Shown piece after piece: positions 1 through 6,348 of a stretch of DNA of 9,285 nucleotides. The first letter of the stretch is position 1; each line of letters starts with the position of its first letter. Location of the stretch: positions 1-9,285 of the forward strand of contig JAPLWY010000108.1 in NCBI GenBank assembly GCA_026396355.1, written 5' to 3'. This stretch comes from Microcaldota archaeon (lineage in GTDB: Archaea > Micrarchaeota > Micrarchaeia > Anstonellales > Anstonellaceae). The notes under the pieces are model-generated. The model was not told where the DNA came from and searched no databases. It saw only the letters and a list, made by a program, of their open reading frames with translations. The position numbers were made by a program, and so were the translations under genes.

Positions 1-2
1 TT

Positions 3-623
3 TTGGACGAATCCAAGATAACTCTGCTTGAATATCAGGAAAGGCTCCTGAATGAAAAGAGCGGAGACAGGAACTATTGGCATGAGTCGCCGGACTTCCC
101 GATCCAGAAGAATGCGCCGAAGACGCGCGCGGATTGGAGCCGCCTGATTTGGGATACTGTCGAGAGAATAATGATGCCTGAGAAGATAGGCGAGCGCAGG
201 GACGCCCTTGCAGCCAGGATAGAGGACAGCATCGTGGGAAGGCTCAGGGGCATCCAGGAGGCAATTGCGCCAAAAATACTCTATGTTGACGGGGTTGGGA
301 TCCCTAACAAACAGCAGCAGATCCAGTACGCCATAATTGAGTTGACTGCCAAGAATGCCGCCAGAATTGTGAAAATTGAAAGCCAAATGAAGGAACTGAA
401 GAAAATGGCGGAACTGAAGGAAAAGATGACCCATGAACACTATGGAAATGACAAGCCGGACAGCCTTCACAACCTACTCTGCCCTCTTGTGAATGAGAGA
501 AACGAGATATTGGGCATTGGGAATCGGAAGCACAAATACTACTCTGGACCGCAAGGTGTGCTGGAAGAAGGGCAGATGATTTCCTACGATGAGATAACGC
601 AACTGAAACTCAAGCAGGAATGA
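3..623 (+). CDS. Conserved hypothetical protein, paralogue A of a tandem pair (5' end uncertain)
   Basis: I do not recognise this family. The frame is open to the left edge; the first usable start is TTG at position 3, so the true start may lie outside the window. The 206-residue product is hydrophilic, with no signal peptide or membrane segment, so it is probably cytoplasmic. A charged helical stretch at about residues 115-145 (KIESQMKELKKMAELKEKM) looks coiled-coil prone. The C-terminal half is clearly homologous to the next gene: ILYV then (A/V)(I/V)(I/V)EL, AAR(I/V)V, (C/R)PL(V/I)(N/D)ERN(E/A)IL, KYYSGP, and a closing SYDEI...L.LKQE before the stop. The N-terminal ~90 residues are not shared with the neighbour. 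It ends with TGA and is followed by a T-run. The tandem arrangement suggests gene duplication; the function is unknown. Confidence 0.75.
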   Translation: MDESKITLLEYQERLLNEKSGDRNYWHESPDFPIQKNAPKTRADWSRLIWDTVERIMMPEKIGERRDALAARIEDSIVGRLRGIQEAIAPKILYVDGVGIPNKQQQIQYAIIELTAKNAARIVKIESQMKELKKMAELKEKMTHEHYGNDKPDSLHNLLCPLVNERNEILGIGNRKHKYYSGPQGVLEEGQMISYDEITQLKLKQE

Positions 624-640
624 ATGGGTTGAGTAGTGGC

Positions 641-664
641 GCCGTTTCTTTTTTTTAGTTTTCC
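641..664 (+). terminator. Oligo-T terminator after paralogue A
   Basis: An almost uninterrupted T-run (GCCGTTTC followed by eight further T residues, then AGTTTTCC) begins about 20 nt after the stop codon. Intrinsic termination in archaea typically occurs at oligo-T tracts on the non-template strand. The element closely resembles the sequence after the paralogous gene at 1256-1276, so it appears to belong to the duplicated unit. Confidence 0.5.
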
Positions 665-706
665 TATTCTCAGTTCACCTTAATAGCCACCTTGCCCTTT
701 AATCGT

Positions 707-728
707 CTATAAAATGTATGTTTATATG
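707..728 (+). promoter_or_regulatory. Candidate TATA region for paralogue B
   Basis: Two overlapping A/T elements are visible: CTATAAAA at 707-714 and TTTATATG at 721-728. Archaeal transcription starts about 24-28 nt downstream of the TATA centre. The second element would therefore give a start near 750 and a 12-nt leader before ATG 762; the first would give about 736. Both favour ATG 762 over ATG 714. Confidence 0.45.
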
Positions 729-761
729 CCCTTCGCCACACATTCATGGAACGGTAGGGAA

Positions 762-1229
762 ATGGCAATCACACAGGCAACAGCCGGAAAGAATGTTGGG
801 GAACCTAAGAGCGCTAAACAGGATAGGATAAACAACTTCGTAATGTTTTTGGCAGTCAAACATGAGAATAAGATGGGCAAGGTCTTACCAAAAGACAAAG
901 TGCTTTATGTTGTTTTTGTTGGACCCCAAGCCGGGATGCCGGGATCAGGGTATGCTGTGGTCGAGCTGAGCAAGGAAGACGCCGCAAGGGTCGTGGAGCT
1001 TGACAAAAGAATAAATGAAGTGCAACGGACGATTAAGCCGAAAGACCGTGTGGATACCAGCAAGAACGCTGGGATTTTCAACAAATTCCGTCCCCTTATT
1101 GATGAGCGAAACGCGATATTGCAGACGAAAGGGAAGGAAAAATACTACTCCGGGCCGAAAAATGCCTTGAAAGACGGGCAGGTGGTCTCTTACGATGAGA
1201 TAAAGCGATTGAACCTCAAGCAGGAATAG
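762..1229 (+). CDS. Conserved hypothetical protein, paralogue B of a tandem pair
   Basis: Unrecognised family; 155 residues if started at ATG 762. The frame is open from ATG 714, but that ATG overlaps the probable TATA region, and the extra 16 residues have no counterpart in the neighbour. A purine-rich GGTAGGGA lies just before ATG 762. There is no signal peptide or membrane helix. The C-terminal ~110 residues align with the preceding gene: VLYV.FVG, YAVVELS...AARVVELDK, F.PLIDERNAIL, KYYSGP...L.DGQVVSYDEI..L.LKQE. A stretch PKSAKQDRINNFVMFLAVKH near the N-terminus is unique to this copy. The gene ends with TAG and is followed by a T-rich element similar to that of its paralogue. The two genes have separate promoter-like and terminator-like elements, so they are probably independent transcripts. 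Function unknown. Confidence 0.75.
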   Translation: MAITQATAGKNVGEPKSAKQDRINNFVMFLAVKHENKMGKVLPKDKVLYVVFVGPQAGMPGSGYAVVELSKEDAARVVELDKRINEVQRTIKPKDRVDTSKNAGIFNKFRPLIDERNAILQTKGKEKYYSGPKNALKDGQVVSYDEIKRLNLKQE

Positions 1230-1255
1230 GCGGGCTGGGAAGTGACACCCGAACA

Positions 1256-1276
1256 CCGTTTCTTCTTTTAGTTTCC
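1256..1276 (+). terminator. T-rich terminator after paralogue B
   Basis: CCGTTTCTTCTTTTAGTTTCC lies about 27 nt after the stop. It matches the element at 643-664 apart from a C interrupting the T-run and a shortened final T-run. It is probably an archaeal oligo-T terminator, preserved after duplication of the gene. Confidence 0.45.
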
Positions 1277-1304
1277 GTTTGGATCTCCCGTCCTTCCATT
1301 CTCT

Positions 1305-1313
1305 CTTTTAACC
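1305..1313 (+). promoter_or_regulatory. TATA-like element placing a leaderless start at 1335
   Basis: CTTTTAACC is centred near 1309. Transcription would begin about 26 nt downstream, at or next to the ATG at 1335, so the following gene is probably translated from a leaderless mRNA. No Shine-Dalgarno-like sequence precedes that ATG, which agrees with this reading. Confidence 0.4.
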
Positions 1314-1334
1314 TTTCCTCATGAATAATGACGC

Positions 1335-1835
1335 ATGGCACTTGATTTTTCACTCGGCATAAGCTGGCAGTTTGGCGCGCTTGCTGTGGGCTCGATGCTC
1401 CTCTTCCCGTTCTTTCGCGGAAGATACGCATTTTTGGCTGGCGCAATTTGCTATTCGCTCATTGACATTGTTCCTGCGCTCTTTTTCGGCGCAACCGGAA
1501 CAGTGGGCATGTGGACGCTTACCGGCGCGCTTTGCTGGGGATTGGTGGCGCTTCTCTTTTCAAAACAAAAGCCAGACGGCTCGCCTTTCACTTTTGCAAA
1601 GCTGGGATTGGGAGGCACGCTTTTGTTCGACGCGGTTACAGGCGTAATCCTCTCTCCTTTATTGTGGGGAATGCCCCTGGCTGATGCGTTTGTGGGGCAG
1701 ATTCCGTTCACGCTCAAGCACTTGCTGGGAATCGGCGCGGTTTCAATCATCCTTGCGCCTGTGCTTTTCCCGACAGTGAGAAAAAGAATAGAATCAATGC
1801 GCCACTTTGCGCTCAAGCCAATGCACGCTGCCTGA
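1335..1835 (+). CDS. Small polytopic membrane protein (ECF S-component / DUF6580-like?)
   Basis: A 166-residue, strongly hydrophobic protein with about five predicted membrane helices, roughly at residues 10-27, 31-53, 57-75, 90-112 and 128-148, and a short basic C-terminal tail (TVRKRIESMRHFALKPMHAA). Between the last two helices is the sequence PFTLKHLLG. A similar Pro-Phe-Thr...His-Leu-Leu-Gly motif is one I associate with small archaeal membrane proteins resembling the substrate-binding (S) components of energy-coupling-factor vitamin transporters. That link rests on motif recall and should be treated as tentative. No ECF ATPase or T component is nearby. The start is ATG 1335, placed by the TATA-like element 26 nt upstream. 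The gene converges with the minus-strand gene ending at 1866, leaving only 30 nt between the two stop codons. Confidence 0.7.
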   Translation: MALDFSLGISWQFGALAVGSMLLFPFFRGRYAFLAGAICYSLIDIVPALFFGATGTVGMWTLTGALCWGLVALLFSKQKPDGSPFTFAKLGLGGTLLFDAVTGVILSPLLWGMPLADAFVGQIPFTLKHLLGIGAVSIILAPVLFPTVRKRIESMRHFALKPMHAA

Positions 1836-1865
1836 GTTGGCGCGCAAGGCTTTTCTCTCCCAGAG

Positions 1866-2639
1866 CTAATGCATCAGCTCGCTTTTCTGGTAGAGAGAGA
1901 CGATATTGAAATCTCCGTGCTTGTTGCTTTCAAAATAAAGAGTGCTTCTCTGGCTGGACTTGACAACTGGCGCGTGCTCATTCCCGTCGTTTGCTATGAC
2001 TGCGTTGCGGCACAATGACAAAAGCGCGACCTCTGACTTGACGATGTCATGCGCCGAAACCAGAGTGATTGCGTTGTCCTGCCGGCCTGCTCCTGCCGCC
2101 CAGTTCACATCAGCGCAGACGCAGTACTCAAGCTTCTGCCCGTCAGGCAGATGAAGCGAAAGCATTGGCTTGTTGCCGCTGGCGAGCTTTTCCCCGCGAG
2201 GGTCCCATATCTTCAGATGGTCGCCGTTATAGGGGGTGGAATGGTAAAAACCGCTGACTGAGACATAGTCGCCAACTGCGAATGTCCGCTTGGGCTGGCG
2301 GCAAAGATGCGGCTGCCAGTGCAGGTTGGAATCGCGCGCAATCAGGTAGCCCATGTTGGAAAGATAGTCATGGTTCTGCTGCAGCACGTTGAATGCCACT
2401 GCGGTGAAATGGCCGGGCGGGAGGAGCGATTGCATCCTTTGCGCTGCCAAAGTCACGGTGTGCTGGGAGATGTCGTACCTGTGCCCAAGCGCGTATTCGG
2501 AAAAGAGGATTGCAAGCGGCGGGGGCTTGCCTTTTTGCCCAAGCGCGTGCAAAACCGCCTTCTCTATCTCAAATCTCATCTTTGGGAAATAAGTGTCCTG
2601 GACAGGGGAGCAGTAGACGCGAAGGATTTCCTTTTGCAT
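1866..2639 (-). CDS. Divergent nitrilase / carbon-nitrogen hydrolase-like protein
   Basis: A 257-residue protein whose order of motifs fits the nitrilase superfamily, whose members hydrolyse amides or nitriles through a Glu-Lys-Cys triad. A strand followed by an acidic residue (LAILFSEYALG, Glu48) matches the catalytic Glu region. NMGYLIARDS leading to HLCRQPKR (Lys117) matches the segment with the catalytic Lys. EYCVCADVNW (Cys175, then Asp177) matches the nucleophile elbow, normally CYD. AVIANDGNEHAPVVKSSQ near residue 220 matches the usual 'aaN..G...G.S' segment. The spacing of E48, K117 and C175 fits the family and the length is typical, but the motifs are much degraded, so substrate and even activity are open. 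No signal peptide is seen. The ATG at 2639 is about 38 nt from the centre of a TATA element shared with the divergent JAMM gene. Confidence 0.6.
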   Translation of the reverse strand: MQKEILRVYCSPVQDTYFPKMRFEIEKAVLHALGQKGKPPPLAILFSEYALGHRYDISQHTVTLAAQRMQSLLPPGHFTAVAFNVLQQNHDYLSNMGYLIARDSNLHWQPHLCRQPKRTFAVGDYVSVSGFYHSTPYNGDHLKIWDPRGEKLASGNKPMLSLHLPDGQKLEYCVCADVNWAAGAGRQDNAITLVSAHDIVKSEVALLSLCRNAVIANDGNEHAPVVKSSQRSTLYFESNKHGDFNIVSLYQKSELMH

Positions 2640-2671
2640 GGTTACACGCAGCTGAAGCGGTGCTTGTAAGT

Positions 2672-2681
2672 GTTTTTAAAG
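2672..2681. promoter_or_regulatory. Shared bidirectional TATA element between divergent genes
   Basis: GTTTTTAAAG reads as TTTTTAAA on the plus strand and TTTAAAAA on the minus strand, both acceptable archaeal box A sequences. Its centre (about 2677) is 27 nt from GTG 2704 on the plus strand, which fits a leaderless transcript. It is 38 nt from ATG 2639 on the minus strand, giving a leader of about 12 nt. No second A/T element is visible in the 64-nt gap. Confidence 0.5.
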
Positions 2682-2703
2682 CCAGTCGGGCAATGCCAGC
2701 TTC

Positions 2704-3084
2704 GTGGAAATCCAGATAAGAAAGCTCGCGTTCGAGTCAATGCTTGCAGGCGCGCGCGCAGCTCACCCGAATGAATTCGTTTGTTTGCTTACTGGAAGCA
2801 GGGAGAAGGGAAAAGTGACAGTGGAGGACACGCTGATTCCGCCGGGAATAATGGTCTCAAGGACAATGAGCTCGTTTTCAGACTGGATGATGCCTGTTAT
2901 GGAGGGAGTGGTGGGCACATTCCATTCGCACCCTGGCGGAAGCGCGCGCCCTTCAAGGCAGGATTTGCGGCTTTTCTCCAACAAGGGAGGGGTGAATTTC
3001 ATTGCAGCCGAGCCTTTCCGCGCGATTGATGTCGCGGCTTTCCTGGGAAGCGGGGAGCGCGTGAAATTCGAGGTTGTGGAGTAG
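2704..3084 (+). CDS. Stand-alone JAMM/MPN+ metalloprotease
   Basis: A 126-residue single-domain protein with the full zinc-dependent JAMM signature: Glu24 in the first strand (NEFVCLLTG), then His74-Ser-His76-Pro, Ser84 and Asp87 in HSHPGGSARPSRQD, fitting the H-x-H-x7-S-x2-D consensus. Family members cleave isopeptide or peptide bonds after ubiquitin-like proteins. In archaea, stand-alone versions include desampylases that act on SAMP conjugates, and others may process sulfur-carrier proteins. Length is typical for a minimal prokaryotic JAB domain. There is no signal peptide, so it should act in the cytoplasm. The GTG start at 2704 sits 27 nt from the TATA centre, implying a leaderless mRNA, and no in-frame ATG lies near it. 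No ubiquitin-like or E1-like gene is in the window, so the substrate cannot be inferred from context. Confidence 0.85.
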   Translation: MEIQIRKLAFESMLAGARAAHPNEFVCLLTGSREKGKVTVEDTLIPPGIMVSRTMSSFSDWMMPVMEGVVGTFHSHPGGSARPSRQDLRLFSNKGGVNFIAAEPFRAIDVAAFLGSGERVKFEVVE

Positions 3085-3121
3085 GGAAAGTGTCCTTCTT
3101 GCCTGTTTTGCAATACCATAC

Positions 3122-3130
3122 ACTTTTTAT
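3122..3130 (+). promoter_or_regulatory. TATA-like element of the beta-helix gene
   Basis: ACTTTTTAT, followed by TCC, is centred near 3126 and predicts a transcript start near 3152. That is downstream of ATG 3148 and about 38 nt upstream of ATG 3190, so it supports the second ATG as the translation start. Confidence 0.4.
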
Positions 3131-3189
3131 TCCTTTCCACCACAATAATGAGCAATGAACAGGTGTTTGTTTCGTTTGGGGGATATGGA

Positions 3190-6100
3190 ATGAGATTCAA
3201 TGCTATAGCTTTAGTCTTGCTCGCAATAATTGCTTCCTGCAGTGCAATCATGTGCAGCACTATTTCAACGCCAGGAGTGTACACTCTTACATCCAACGTG
3301 ACCCCGATTTTGACTGATTCCACTACCTGCTTCACAGTAAGCGCGCCCAATGTGACAATAGACTGCAACGGATATTCCATAATCGGGAACAATTCCCAGG
3401 ACAGCAATGGTGTTTACTCAGATCAGCAAAATACAGTAGTAAGGAACTGCAATATACGCGGCTTTTGGCGCGGAATCCAGTTCGTCGGAGTGACTGGCGG
3501 AAGTGTAATCAACACAAGAGCAGATTCAACCTCATGCCAGATATCTTCCTGCGCAGGCATCAACTTCAAGATGGGCTCGAACAACAAAATCATCAGCTCT
3601 ACAGGCATTGCCAACAACCATGCCATCTGGCTGGTGAACACCAGGAACAGCACAATCTCAAATTCCGTCGGAATTGCCAATCTTACAGCCATAATGGTTG
3701 ACTATGGCACTAATGTAAGCATCAACAACTCAACAGGCACCAGCAATTCCGCGTTTGGCATTGATTTCCACGCAGGCTCGAACAATACGATAGCAAACTC
3801 AACTGCAACCTCAGGCACAGGCTATGCAATGATGTTTGACTCAAGCTCCAACAATACGATTTTCAGGAACAGGATTTCTTCGGGCAACACAGAGGTTTAT
3901 CTTACTCCAACATCCTCCGGAAACTTGTTTTACTGGAACAATTTCACAGGAACGCTCAATCCAACTTACTATATTCAGGACATGAACGGCTCAAACCTGC
4001 TCAACAGCACAGTCAACGGAAGCGGAGAAGGAAATATTTACGCGAATGTGATTTCAGGAGCAGTGAGGGTAGACGGAACATACTTCTCATCTGGCTTTCC
4101 GCTGTATATTGGTGACAGCAACTCTGGCTACCCATATGGCACAGGCACATCCCAAAACAAGACTGTGGGTGCATCAATTGATTACGCGCCTCTGACTCTA
4201 AACAAGCCAACGGCCCCAGACTGCGACTGCGGAGTGCTATCTGTTCCAAATTATGTCTGCAACGTGACACGGAACCTGACCAGCCTAGGCACCTGCTTCA
4301 CTGTGCAGGCAAGGAATGTAACCATACTTTGTAACGGGCATTCAATCACTGGAAATGGAGTTGGCAGAGGCATTTTTTCCAACCGCCAAATCGAAACAAA
4401 CGTGAAAGATTGCAACATAACCAATTTCTTTGCAGGAGTAGAATTCAATGGTGCAAGCAGTGGGACCATAAACAATACCCGTGCATATTCTTACGTGCAA
4501 AATTCGCGCGGCATCTATCTCTACGATAGCTCCCACAACACAATCACTTATTCCGATGCCTACTCTAGTTCAGGCTATGGTGTCTATCTAGAATCAAGCT
4601 ACCAAAATATTGTTGACAACGTGAGGGGAAGTGTTGATGGAATGGGACACGGCATTTGCATGAGTGACGGCGATTCAAATATCATCTCTAACTCTTTTGG
4701 ATTTTCTCCCTCAAGCTATGGCATCCATGTATTGCATGGTTACGATAACATCCTATCTAATTCCACCGGCGCATCTAACTCAAGTTACGGAATCTACTTG
4801 ACTACAAGCGATGGAAATTTAATCAACAACTCGAATGGAATCAGCAATTCTAGCACTGGCATTTACGTGGTTAAAGGATCGCGGAATAGAATCGACAACT
4901 CGAATGGAACAAGCACTTCTGAAGCAGGCATACTTATCTTAGGGGGCTATTCCGATGAAATTACTAACTCAAATGGAATCAGCGATTCTAGTACAGGTAT
5001 TTACATTGGCGAGGGCGGTTCCAATGCAATTACTAACTCAAATGGAATCAGCAATTCTAGTACAGGTATTTACATTTTCAAAAGTGGCCCGAATATAATT
5101 AGCAATAGCACGTTCATCGGCTGGACTAGCATTTACATAAATTCTAGATACGGAGAACGCAATTATAACGTGTTTGTCAATAACACACTTATATCAAGCA
5201 GTAATAACAACACATCTGTTCTTCTGAAAATTGATTTTTCACGTTCAAACACATTCTACTGGAACAACTTCACCGCCACAAGCGGCTACTACATACAAGA
5301 CGGCACTGCCGGCAATAACTTCTTCAACACCACTACTCCTAACGGCACGAACGAAGGCAACATATACGCAAACGTGATGGACAGCAACATATCGGTGTTT
5401 GGAACCATCACTTCCACAGGCTTCCAGCTGTTGTACATTGGTGACAATGGAGCGGGTGTCCCATATTCGCAGACAAATTCAGGGAACAAAATAATTGGGG
5501 CTGCAGTTGACTACGCCCCTCTCACGCCGTTTGTTGGCACAAAGTCGCTTCTTGTGAACAACAGCACTGGCATCAACCAGTCCTTGAACACCTCGATTTT
5601 CAATCGGACCCGCCTCAATATTTCGGCAATAGCAAGCAAGAACATCACTTTGGCATTGAACATCACCAAGAGCAAAAAGGCGCCATCTTCAGCATTGAAT
5701 ATCAGTGGAACCAAAATAATTCCATGCGCGCCAATCGCGGACATTGTTTGCAATGATTACACTGCTGTGCACGAATACAAGGACAAGAACGGCTGCAAGC
5801 ATGTGTGCAAGGCGACTGAGGCGCCTTCGACTGCGGCTACTGCGACAACAATATCTACGATTTCAACCGGCATAACGCAGACAAAGCCCACAAACCAATC
5901 AACACAGCCGAATGCAACTGAAAAACCACTGTCAATAGCACCTGCGATTGTGATAAACAACTCTGCGGCAGTTGTTACAAAGCCAACCACATCCTCGGTT
6001 CCGCAGGCAAGCACGGGCAAAACATCAGAAATAGCCACTCAAACTGCAACCACGGCTTCCAAGCCTGCAACCGCCACTAAGACAAGCACTGTTTCAACTG

Positions 6101-6243
6101 CAACGAAAACCGCAGAAACTCCTGTCTCCACTAGCGCAATCCCAGCCAAACCATCGGCCAGTACGATAAGCACTGCAACACAGGCTAAGACCGTCGCTGC
6201 TATAACCCCAACCGAAACTGAAGCAACTGCAGCCAAGCCCTAG
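3190..6243 (+). CDS. Secreted NosD-like right-handed beta-helix repeat protein
   Basis: About 1017 residues. ATG 3190 is preferred over ATG 3148: a GGGGGAT ribosome-site-like sequence lies 7 nt upstream, and the product then begins directly with a signal peptide (MRFNAIALVLLAIIASCSA). The body is made of short Asn/Ser/Gly-rich rungs of the form 'N.I.NS.G..NSS.GIY', typical of PbH1/NosD parallel beta-helices. Two homologous modules are visible, about 3280-4200 and 4240-5525. Each opens with CFTV..(P/R)NVTI.CNG(Y/H)SI.GN and closes with FYWNNFT, YYIQD, EGNIYANV, then (S/A)(I/V)DYAPLT. The region 5725-5820 holds four Cys. From 5820 to the stop the protein is Thr/Ala/Ser/Pro/Lys-rich with no terminal hydrophobic helix. 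More than forty N-x-S/T sequons suggest heavy glycosylation. It is probably an exported surface or extracellular protein; no polysaccharide-lyase catalytic residues could be assigned, so its ligand is unknown. Confidence 0.85.
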   Translation: MRFNAIALVLLAIIASCSAIMCSTISTPGVYTLTSNVTPILTDSTTCFTVSAPNVTIDCNGYSIIGNNSQDSNGVYSDQQNTVVRNCNIRGFWRGIQFVGVTGGSVINTRADSTSCQISSCAGINFKMGSNNKIISSTGIANNHAIWLVNTRNSTISNSVGIANLTAIMVDYGTNVSINNSTGTSNSAFGIDFHAGSNNTIANSTATSGTGYAMMFDSSSNNTIFRNRISSGNTEVYLTPTSSGNLFYWNNFTGTLNPTYYIQDMNGSNLLNSTVNGSGEGNIYANVISGAVRVDGTYFSSGFPLYIGDSNSGYPYGTGTSQNKTVGASIDYAPLTLNKPTAPDCDCGVLSVPNYVCNVTRNLTSLGTCFTVQARNVTILCNGHSITGNGVGRGIFSNRQIETNVKDCNITNFFAGVEFNGASSGTINNTRAYSYVQNSRGIYLYDSSHNTITYSDAYSSSGYGVYLESSYQNIVDNVRGSVDGMGHGICMSDGDSNIISNSFGFSPSSYGIHVLHGYDNILSNSTGASNSSYGIYLTTSDGNLINNSNGISNSSTGIYVVKGSRNRIDNSNGTSTSEAGILILGGYSDEITNSNGISDSSTGIYIGEGGSNAITNSNGISNSSTGIYIFKSGPNIISNSTFIGWTSIYINSRYGERNYNVFVNNTLISSSNNNTSVLLKIDFSRSNTFYWNNFTATSGYYIQDGTAGNNFFNTTTPNGTNEGNIYANVMDSNISVFGTITSTGFQLLYIGDNGAGVPYSQTNSGNKIIGAAVDYAPLTPFVGTKSLLVNNSTGINQSLNTSIFNRTRLNISAIASKNITLALNITKSKKAPSSALNISGTKIIPCAPIADIVCNDYTAVHEYKDKNGCKHVCKATEAPSTAATATTISTISTGITQTKPTNQSTQPNATEKPLSIAPAIVINNSAAVVTKPTTSSVPQASTGKTSEIATQTATTASKPATATKTSTVSTATKTAETPVSTSAIPAKPSASTISTATQAKTVAAITPTETEATAAKP
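4960..5076 (+). repeat. Near-identical 69-bp-spaced tandem repeat (two beta-helix rungs)
   Basis: A 48-bp segment at 4960-5007 recurs at 5029-5076 with a single mismatch (G at 4984, A at 5053). The 69-bp period equals 23 codons, one rung of the beta-helix. Related but more diverged copies precede it around 4820-4940. It is coding sequence that has expanded by recent unit duplication. Confidence 0.85.
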
Positions 6244-6283
6244 ACGGGCGCCGACTTAACTAGCCTCAAACAATACGGGCGCC
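6244..6283. repeat. Direct repeat ACGGGCGCC flanking the rpo promoter upstream side
   Basis: ACGGGCGCC occurs at 6244-6252 and again at 6275-6283, 31 bp apart, which is close to three helical turns. The second copy ends 8 bp before the TATA element of the rpo operon. The core GGCGCC is palindromic, so the two copies could also pair as a 6-bp stem. It may be a regulator-binding site for the operon or part of the 3' end of the beta-helix transcript. Confidence 0.35.
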
Positions 6284-6290
6284 AAAGCAT

Positions 6291-6301
6291 CTTTTATAAA
6301 C
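6291..6301 (+). promoter_or_regulatory. TATA box of the rpoH-rpoB''-rpoB' operon
   Basis: CTTTTATAAAC is a good archaeal box A match, centred near 6296. A transcript start near 6322 would leave a leader of about 27 nt before the preferred rpoH start at 6349. No comparable element lies between rpoH and rpoB'' or between rpoB'' and rpoB', so the three genes are probably one transcript. Confidence 0.6.
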
Positions 6302-6348
6302 TTTTGCATGCTTATAACCCCCACGTCCCGGTTTGGTTAGGTGTTTCC

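Noticed and set aside
714..761. ATG 714 as start of paralogue B
   Set aside because: It overlaps A/T-rich promoter-like sequence, and the extra residues are not shared with the paralogue. It cannot be fully excluded if transcription starts further upstream.
3148..3189. ATG 3148 as start of the beta-helix protein
   Set aside because: It lies before the transcript start predicted from the TATA element and would place 14 polar residues before the signal peptide. ATG 3190 has a G-rich ribosome site.
2763..3407. Minus-strand open frame of 214 codons spanning the JAMM gene and the start of the beta-helix gene
   Set aside because: It lies antisense to two well-supported genes, and its product has no recognisable domain. 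It is a shadow of the coding strands.
4820..5080. CRISPR-like or non-coding tandem array
   Set aside because: The 69-bp period is a multiple of three within a long open frame and encodes beta-helix rungs. The spacers are related rather than unique.
5757..6236. Minus-strand Val/Ala-rich frames that look like membrane proteins
   Set aside because: They are the complement of the Thr/Ala/Ser-rich tail of the beta-helix protein. The repetitive codons produce Val/Ala-rich antisense translations by composition alone.
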